10,609 nt of DNA, taken from positions 1 to 10,609 of the forward strand of contig JBPCKZ010000118.1 of NCBI GenBank assembly GCA_051003795.1, read 5' to 3'. Below the pieces are notes generated by a model that was not told where the DNA came from, did not search any database, and worked only from the letters and a program-made list of their open reading frames with translations. The translations under genes and the position numbers were made by a program. This DNA comes from JALYXS01 sp051003795. Lineage in GTDB: Bacteria; Acidobacteriota; Terriglobia; Bryobacterales; Bryobacteraceae. Numbering within the stretch: the first letter of the stretch is position 1; every line of letters begins with the position of its first letter. Shown here piece by piece: positions 6,145-10,609 of this stretch.

Positions 6145-7805
6145 TGACGGCATTCGCGATCACGCACGTTCCGCTTGGCGAGCTTCTCATCTCCCGCCGG
6201 CTGATTGAGAAGGAGGATCTCGACCGCGCGCTCGATCTCCAAAAAGAGCGCGGCGACAAGCTCGGCAAAATCCTGGTGGACATGGGCTTCATCGCCATGC
6301 GCGACTTGGTGGCGGCCCTTTCCGAGCAGCTTTCGATCCCGGTCGCGGCGCTCGACGGTCCGCCTCCGGTCTCGACCGAAATCGAGGGTATCCCCGCGCG
6401 ATTCATGCGGCAATCGCGATTTATTCCCACCGCGCTCGACGACTATTCGCTCACCATCGCGATGGCGGACCCGCTCGATTTCGAAACCATCGCGGCGGTT
6501 CGCAGCTATTCGGGGCTACGCGTCTCGACTCAGCTTGCAAGCGAGCAGGACATCCTCGACGCCATCCAGAAGTTCTACGGCGAATCGGACAAGCAAGCCA
6601 CGGATGCCGAAACCGAATCCGCGCAGGCAGGCGAAGACCTCGAACACCTGCGCGACATGGCGAGCGAAGCGCCCGTCATTCGCCTGGTGAATGCGATGAT
6701 CGCGCTCGCCATCGAAAAGCGCGCGAGCGATATTCACATCGAGCCGTTCGAGAAGGAATTTCGCATTCGCTACCGGGTGGATGGCGTGCTGTTCAACCAG
6801 GAGTCGCCGGCGCGCGAATTAAAAGCGGCCATCGTCTCGCGCCTGAAGTTGATGGCGAAGCTGAACATCGCCGAACGCCGGCTGCCGCAGGATGGGCGGA
6901 TCAAGCTCAAGATCCTGGGCCGCGAAGTGGATCTGCGCGTTTCGACGCTGCCGACGCTCTATGGCGAAAGCGTCGTGATGCGCCTGCTGGATCGTTCCGC
7001 CGGCGATTTTTACGATCTCCGCCGCCTGGGGTTCGACACGCACATGCTCGAGCGCATGGAGCACTACACGTCCTTGCCGCACGGAATTTTTCTGGTAACC
7101 GGGCCGACTGGGAGCGGCAAGTCGACCACGCTTTATTCCGCTCTCAAACGCATCAACCTTCCCGACAAGAAGATCATCACGATTGAAGATCCGGTGGAAT
7201 ACCAGATGGACGGTATTAACCAGATTCATGTGAATCCGGTGATCGGGCTGACATTCGCGGCGGGTCTGCGGCATATCGTGCGGCAAGATCCCGACGTGAT
7301 CATGGTCGGCGAAATCCGCGACCGCGAGACGGCGGATGTGGCGATCCGCGCCGCGCTGACGGGCCACTTCGTATTCTCGACGCTGCACACCAACGACGCG
7401 CCGAGCGCCATTACGCGGCTCACGGACATGGGCGTCGAGAACTATCTGATCACGTCGTCGGTGGTTTCCGTGCTCGCGCAGCGGCTGGTTCGCGTTATCT
7501 GCAAACACTGCAAGATTCCGGCGGGAACGACGATCAGCCCCTTGGGCGATGTTGTCGAAACCTATCGCGGCGCGGGCTGCGAGGCCTGTCAAACGACCGG
7601 CTACACGTCGCGCGTGGGCATTTTCGAATTGATGGAATTGAACGACGAGATCCGCAAGAAGATCATGGCGAACGAAGATGCGTCGCAGATCACCGAGGCC
7701 GCGCGGCGCAATGGCATGCGCAATTTGCGCGAAGACGGCTGGGCGAAAGTGAATGCGGGCGTCACGACGGCGGAAGAAGTGATGCGCGTGACGCAAGAGT
7801 TTTGA
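6144..7805 (+). CDS. gspE: Type II secretion system ATPase GspE
   Basis: This is the cytoplasmic hexameric ATPase that powers pseudopilus assembly. About 553 residues. The N-terminal 60-70 residues carry two tandem MshEN-type motifs (PLGELLISRRLIEKEDLDRA and KLGKILVDMGFIAMRDLVAA), a fold that in relatives binds c-di-GMP. The ATPase core has Walker A GPTGSGKS (320-327), an Asp box ITIEDPVEYQ, Walker B with DPDVIMVGEIRD (382-393) and the His box TGHFVFSTLHTND. A zinc-type tetracysteine site follows: C453/C456 and C479/C482. ATG 6144 is preferred. The in-frame GTG 6111 would add MDTAGTSARAT, lies wholly inside the repeat and has no Shine-Dalgarno. ATG 6144 lacks one too, because the repeat occupies that position, so expression may be reduced or depend on upstream translation. 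It overlaps gspF by one base. Confidence 0.95.
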   Translation: MTAFAITHVPLGELLISRRLIEKEDLDRALDLQKERGDKLGKILVDMGFIAMRDLVAALSEQLSIPVAALDGPPPVSTEIEGIPARFMRQSRFIPTALDDYSLTIAMADPLDFETIAAVRSYSGLRVSTQLASEQDILDAIQKFYGESDKQATDAETESAQAGEDLEHLRDMASEAPVIRLVNAMIALAIEKRASDIHIEPFEKEFRIRYRVDGVLFNQESPARELKAAIVSRLKLMAKLNIAERRLPQDGRIKLKILGREVDLRVSTLPTLYGESVVMRLLDRSAGDFYDLRRLGFDTHMLERMEHYTSLPHGIFLVTGPTGSGKSTTLYSALKRINLPDKKIITIEDPVEYQMDGINQIHVNPVIGLTFAAGLRHIVRQDPDVIMVGEIRDRETADVAIRAALTGHFVFSTLHTNDAPSAITRLTDMGVENYLITSSVVSVLAQRLVRVICKHCKIPAGTTISPLGDVVETYRGAGCEACQTTGYTSRVGIFELMELNDEIRKKIMANEDASQITEAARRNGMRNLREDGWAKVNAGVTTAEEVMRVTQEF

Positions 7806-9013
7806 TGTCAACCTTTTTTTTCCGCGCCGTCGCATCGGATGGAAAAGTCCGCAGCGGCAGCCTGACCGCCGAAACCGATAAAGCTGTCGCGCATGAGCTC
7901 CGCAAACAGGGGCTGACGCCGATCTACGTTGGCGCGGATCGAAAGAAGCCTTTCAACCTCAAACTGCCTTCGCTCGGGGGCGCCAAGCGGCGGGACGTTC
8001 TCTTTTTCACGCAAGAGCTATCGACCCTGCTCAACGCGGGCGTCCCGCTCGATCGCGCGTTGGGCATCGCGGGCGAGCTTACCGAGCGTCCCAATTTCCG
8101 CCTCATCATTCTCGATATTCTGCGCGTTTTGAAGGGCGGGCGCTCGCTGGCCGATAGCCTGGCGACGCATCCTGAATATTTTTCGGATCTCTTTCTGAAC
8201 ATGGTCCGCGCCGGTGAAGCGAGCGGCAGCCTTGCGGCGATTTTCGAAAAATTAGCCGATTTCGAACGTTCCCGGGACGATTTGCGCGGCTACATAATTT
8301 CGTCGATGATCTACCCGGGGCTGCTGGCGATGGTCGGTATCGGCTCGATTTTGCTATTGCTGACGTTTGTCGTCCCGCGGTTTGCGTCCGTCTTCGAGGA
8401 ATCGCATATGAAGATTCCCTTGCCCACGCAGATCATGCTCCAGGCGAGCAAGATCGTGCAGCAGTGGTGGTGGATTGCCGCGCTGATTCTGGCGGGCGCT
8501 ATCGCGGGGCTGCGCCTTTTCATCCGGACCAAAGACGGGCGGCTTGCATGGGACACCTGGCGGCTGAAACTTCCGCTGCTGGGCGATGCGCTAAGGAAAG
8601 CCGAGACGTCGCGATTCGCGCGAGCGATGGGGACGCTGGTGGCGAACAGCGTGCCGCTGGTGCAATCGCTCGGAATTTCCGCCGCGATTCTGAACAATCG
8701 AAAAATGGCGGGGGCGTTGAACGAGGTGTCGCAAGGCGTGAAGCGGGGCGAGGGCCTCGCGGGGCCGATCCGGCGCTCCGGCGTTTTTCCGCCGCTTGCC
8801 GGGCATCTGCTGATGGTGGGCGAAGAGACCGGACGCCTGGATCAGATGTTCGCGCGCATGGCGGATATTTACGAGACCGATACGCGCGCCGCGATCAAAC
8901 GATTCACTTCGCTGTTCGAGCCGCTGGTAATTCTGGTTATGGGCGTGATTGTTGGCGCGCTGATTTTGAGCATGCTGCTCGCGATCACGAGTATCAACGA
9001 TGTCGCGGTGTAG
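7805..9013 (+). CDS. gspF: Type II secretion system inner-membrane platform protein GspF
   Basis: GspF is the polytopic membrane protein at the centre of the secretion platform that couples GspE to pseudopilin assembly. The 402 residues fit the family length. The N-terminal cytoplasmic start (FFFRAVASDGKVRSGSLTAE) is typical. Two T2SF domains lie at about 65-190 and 268-390. Predicted membrane segments are at about 173-196 (LLAMVGIGSILLLLTFVVP), 221-243 (WWWIAALILAGAIAGL) and 374-396 (LVILVMGVIVGALILSML). The start is ATG 7805, which shares its A with the gspE stop (TGATG), implying translational coupling. A TTG one codon earlier is in frame but unnecessary. Confidence 0.95.
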   Translation: MSTFFFRAVASDGKVRSGSLTAETDKAVAHELRKQGLTPIYVGADRKKPFNLKLPSLGGAKRRDVLFFTQELSTLLNAGVPLDRALGIAGELTERPNFRLIILDILRVLKGGRSLADSLATHPEYFSDLFLNMVRAGEASGSLAAIFEKLADFERSRDDLRGYIISSMIYPGLLAMVGIGSILLLLTFVVPRFASVFEESHMKIPLPTQIMLQASKIVQQWWWIAALILAGAIAGLRLFIRTKDGRLAWDTWRLKLPLLGDALRKAETSRFARAMGTLVANSVPLVQSLGISAAILNNRKMAGALNEVSQGVKRGEGLAGPIRRSGVFPPLAGHLLMVGEETGRLDQMFARMADIYETDTRAAIKRFTSLFEPLVILVMGVIVGALILSMLLAITSINDVAV

Positions 9014-9016
9014 GAG
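9012..9016 (+). promoter_or_regulatory. Shine-Dalgarno AGGAG deciding the gspG start
   Basis: AGGAG overlaps the gspF stop (TAG 9011-9013) and lies seven bases before ATG 9024. It selects ATG 9024 over the in-frame ATG at 9000, which lies inside gspF. It is the clearest ribosome binding site in the operon, as expected for the gene of the most abundant component, the major pseudopilin. Confidence 0.75.
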
Positions 9017-9023
9017 AGAAATT

Positions 9024-9458
9024 ATGAAACGCAAAGCGAGATGGACGGACGCGCAAGCGGGCGTCACGCTGATCGAGATGCTGGTGGTCGTGATGATCAT
9101 CGGACTCTTCGCGGCGCTGGTGGTTCCGAAGATGTTGCAGAAGGGCGATGCCGCGCGAGTCACGGCGGCGCGGGCGCAGATCGAATCGTTCCAGACGGCG
9201 CTCGGCACGTACAAGCTCGATACGGGAACGTTTCCGAGCACCGAGGAGGGCCTACAGGCCTTGCGCAACAAGCCCCCGAATTTGAACCAGTGGCAAGGTC
9301 CTTACCTGCCGAAGGACATTCCGAACGACCCGTGGGGGCATCCGTACACATATAAATATCCGGGCGAGCATGGCGATGAACCGGATTTGATCTGCTATGG
9401 CGCCGACGGACAGCCGGGCGGGGAAGGGATCGCGGCGGATATCCTGAGCTGGAAGTGA
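9024..9458 (+). CDS. gspG: Major pseudopilin GspG
   Basis: GspG is the main subunit of the T2SS pseudopilus, matured by prepilin peptidase in the inner membrane. The 144-residue precursor has a 13-residue basic leader (MKRKARWTDAQAG) cut before V14. The mature start VTLIEML has the conserved Glu at +5, followed by a hydrophobic helix (VVVMIIGLFAALVVP). The C-terminal half carries the GspG signature: PNDPWGHPYTYKYPGEHG, then CYGADGQPGGEGIAADI, the loop that binds calcium in characterised homologues. The usual Ser before GADG is replaced by CY here. It follows gspF after a ten-base gap and overlaps gspH by GTGA. Confidence 0.95.
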   Translation: MKRKARWTDAQAGVTLIEMLVVVMIIGLFAALVVPKMLQKGDAARVTAARAQIESFQTALGTYKLDTGTFPSTEEGLQALRNKPPNLNQWQGPYLPKDIPNDPWGHPYTYKYPGEHGDEPDLICYGADGQPGGEGIAADILSWK

Positions 9459-9880
9459 ACCGGCGCGGCGTCACGCTCATCGAGATGCTGATGGTGGTGG
9501 CCATCGTGGGCCTGATGGCTGGGCTGATGCTGCCGTCCGTGGCTTCGGGACTCGACAGCATCCGGCTGAGTTCGGCGGCGGATTCGGTGGCGAGTTTTTT
9601 GAGCGCGGCGGCGAACCGGGCGGAGCGGCGGCAGCAGGCGATGGAGGTGATTCTCACGCCGAAGGAGAATAGCATCCAGCTTTTTTCGACGGAGCCGGGG
9701 TATGCGCGAACATTGCGGATGCCGGGGGGAATTACGCTTTTGGGAGACGAGCCGCGAAGGTTTATGTTGATGCCGGGCGGGACCGTGCCGCGGATTGGGG
9801 TGGAGTTGACCAGCACGCGCGGGGGGCATAAGACGGTGCGGATCGATCCGGTGACCGGAGTGCCGGAGATTAGGCCGTGA
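9455..9880 (+). CDS. gspH: Minor pseudopilin GspH
   Basis: A 141-residue type II secretion pseudopilin. GTG 9455 lies in the GTGA overlap with the gspG stop. The leader is very short (MNRRG), cut before V6, and the mature N-terminus VTLIEMLMVVAIVGL keeps Glu at +5. The globular part is about 110 residues, with a beta-rich C-terminus (ITLLGDEPRRFMLMPGGTV onward), consistent with GspH. The assignment rests on gene order (after G, before I and J) and domain layout, since minor pseudopilins diverge quickly. It overlaps gspI by GTGA. Confidence 0.85.
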   Translation: MNRRGVTLIEMLMVVAIVGLMAGLMLPSVASGLDSIRLSSAADSVASFLSAAANRAERRQQAMEVILTPKENSIQLFSTEPGYARTLRMPGGITLLGDEPRRFMLMPGGTVPRIGVELTSTRGGHKTVRIDPVTGVPEIRP

Positions 9881-10386
9881 GAAGAGCATTTGTGGCGCGG
9901 GCACTCGTGCCTGCCGTGTTCTCACTCTTGTGGACACAGGGTTTCGGAGCACGTGTCCACACGAGTGTGAACACGGCAGGCACGAGTGCCCGCGCCACAA
10001 CACAATCTGGTTTTACGCTGCTTGAGGTGCTGGTGGCCACGATGATCATGGGCGTGGCGGTCGTTACGCTGCTCTCGGCGCTCTCAACATCCATGCACAA
10101 TGCGGCGCGGCTCACGGATTACGATCGCGCCGTCATGCTCGCGCGCACGCAGATGGACGCTCTTCTTCTCGATTACACGATTCCGCTCGACTCCACCATC
10201 GAGGGCAGATTTACGGGCGACAGCGGTTGGCGCGCGAAGCTGACGGCCTTCGACATGGGTCCGCGGCCAGCGCCCGGCGTGCCTATTCTCGAGCGCATGG
10301 AACTCGAGATCTGGTGGCTTTCCGGCGCGCGGCGGCGCACGTTTCAGCTGGAGGCCTTCCGGCGCGACATATGGCAGCCGCGATGA
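9877..10386 (+). CDS. gspI: Minor pseudopilin GspI with repeat-extended leader peptide
   Basis: A 169-residue frame starting at GTG 9877 in the GTGA overlap with gspH. The mature N-terminus FTLLEVLVATMIMGVAVVTLL, with Glu at +5, begins at F46 after G45, a proper prepilin peptidase site. The leader is therefore 45 residues instead of the usual 5-15. Codons 5 to 42 come from the palindromic repeat at 9890-10000 (37 codons, in frame), giving residues such as VARALVPAVFSLLW and NTAGTSARAT. Deleting the repeat leaves MRRASQSG, an ordinary basic leader. The mature protein, about 124 residues, has normal GspI length and should be unaffected if the long leader is still inserted and cut. No other start codon gives a credible short leader, because the GTG codons before F46 all lie inside the repeat. 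It overlaps gspJ by ATGA. Confidence 0.88.
   Translation: MRRAFVARALVPAVFSLLWTQGFGARVHTSVNTAGTSARATTQSGFTLLEVLVATMIMGVAVVTLLSALSTSMHNAARLTDYDRAVMLARTQMDALLLDYTIPLDSTIEGRFTGDSGWRAKLTAFDMGPRPAPGVPILERMELEIWWLSGARRRTFQLEAFRRDIWQPR
9890..10000 (+). repeat. Palindromic interspersed repeat, full copy inside the gspI leader
   Basis: Arms 9890-9937 and 9953-10000 are 48-base reverse complements with only two mismatches, closed by a 15-base loop. The outer 19 bases (TTGTGGCGCGGGCACTCGT and its complement) are identical to the copy at 6060-6144. The right arm holds a smaller palindrome at 9953-9974 (one mismatch). The length, 111 bp, is a multiple of three and the read frame has no stop. No clear target-site duplication is seen. 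In mRNA it could fold into a very stable hairpin directly after the gspH stop. Confidence 0.92.
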
Positions 10387-10609
10387 AGAAGCAGGCCGGG
10401 TTGACGCTCATCGAAGTTCTGATCGCGGTTTCACTGCTGGGCCTCCTATCTGTAGGCATGCTTACGGCCATGCGCGTGGGACTCAGCGCCATGGGCAAAG
10501 TCAACACCAAGCTGATGCAAAACCGGCGAATCGCCGGAACGCAGAAAGTCATCGAACAGCAGATCGCCGGGTTCATGCCCGTAATTGCGACGATGACATC
10601 GCCGCTTAC
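10383..10609 (+). CDS. gspJ: Minor pseudopilin GspJ, N-terminal part (runs off the window)
   Basis: The start ATG 10383 overlaps the gspI stop as ATGA, and the frame is open to the window end (75 full codons). The product begins MKKQAG, a six-residue leader cut before L7. The mature LTLIEVLIAVSLLGLLSVG has Glu at +5 and a hydrophobic helix, followed by RVGLSAMGKVNTKLMQNRR, an amphipathic region typical of the pseudopilin stalk. Position after gspI, and the conserved order E-F-G-H-I-J, make GspJ the natural call. The rest of the gene, and probably gspK, lie beyond 10609. Confidence 0.88.
   Translation, partial: MKKQAGLTLIEVLIAVSLLGLLSVGMLTAMRVGLSAMGKVNTKLMQNRRIAGTQKVIEQQIAGFMPVIATMTSPL

Noticed and set aside
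6819..7835. Long minus-strand frame of 338 codons opposite gspE
   Set aside because: It is antisense to a well-recognised gspE, its product is Arg/His-rich with no recognisable domain, and such shadows are usual in GC-rich DNA.
9395..10003. Minus-strand frame starting in the repeat with LWRGHSCLPC (also 5822-6430)
   Set aside because: The peptide is the palindromic repeat read on its other strand, followed by antisense of gspH or the 5504 gene. Such products are typical false gene calls.

Overview
The window most likely comes from an acidobacterium of the Bryobacterales/Solibacter kind. This is inferred, not proven. The grounds are a long Oar-like TonB-dependent receptor with an N-terminal carboxypeptidase-regulatory-like domain and a C-terminal Phe, a compact gspEFGHIJ operon in GC-rich sequence, and a palindromic interspersed repeat whose minus strand reads WRGHSCLPC, a peptide I recall from many hypothetical proteins of Acidobacteria and related soil bacteria.

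Layout. Positions 1-216 hold no convincing gene, only an imperfect 23-bp inverted repeat. Positions 217-1744 hold one gene broken by a one-base frameshift near 697: an AAA-type NTPase half (217-699) and a winged-helix-like plus TIR half (803-1744, open from 698). Repaired, it would encode about 508 residues and looks like an immune/defence NTPase-TIR protein. It is visibly poorer in GC than the rest. A short minus-strand gene (1863-2051) looks like the N-terminal stub of an ankyrin-type protein. The minus strand of 2123-5437 encodes the TonB-dependent receptor. A 66-bp divergent spacer separates it from a plus-strand block: a small secreted protein of unknown function (5504-6055), then gspE, gspF, gspG, gspH, gspI and the start of gspJ, which runs off the window.

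The T2SS genes are packed as one transcript. gspE/F share one base (TGATG), gspG/H and gspH/I overlap by GTGA, and gspI/J by ATGA. GspE is the cytoplasmic secretion ATPase, GspF the inner-membrane platform, and GspG, H, I and J are the major and minor pseudopilins, each with a G^(V/F/L)TL(I/L)E prepilin peptidase site.

The most notable observation is a palindromic repeat with two copies in this operon, each at the very 5' end of a T2SS gene. The full copy (9890-10000, 111 bp = 37 codons) sits in frame inside the disposable leader of GspI. Removing it restores a textbook leader, MRRASQSG^FTLLEVL. The shorter copy (6060-6144, 85 bp) ends on the A of the gspE ATG and separates gspE from the upstream gene. 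Removing it leaves TGAGGTATG, a near-fused stop/start. The repeats therefore seem to have entered an operon and been tolerated where they rewrite only a leader peptide or a spacer, while placing strong hairpins in the mRNA.
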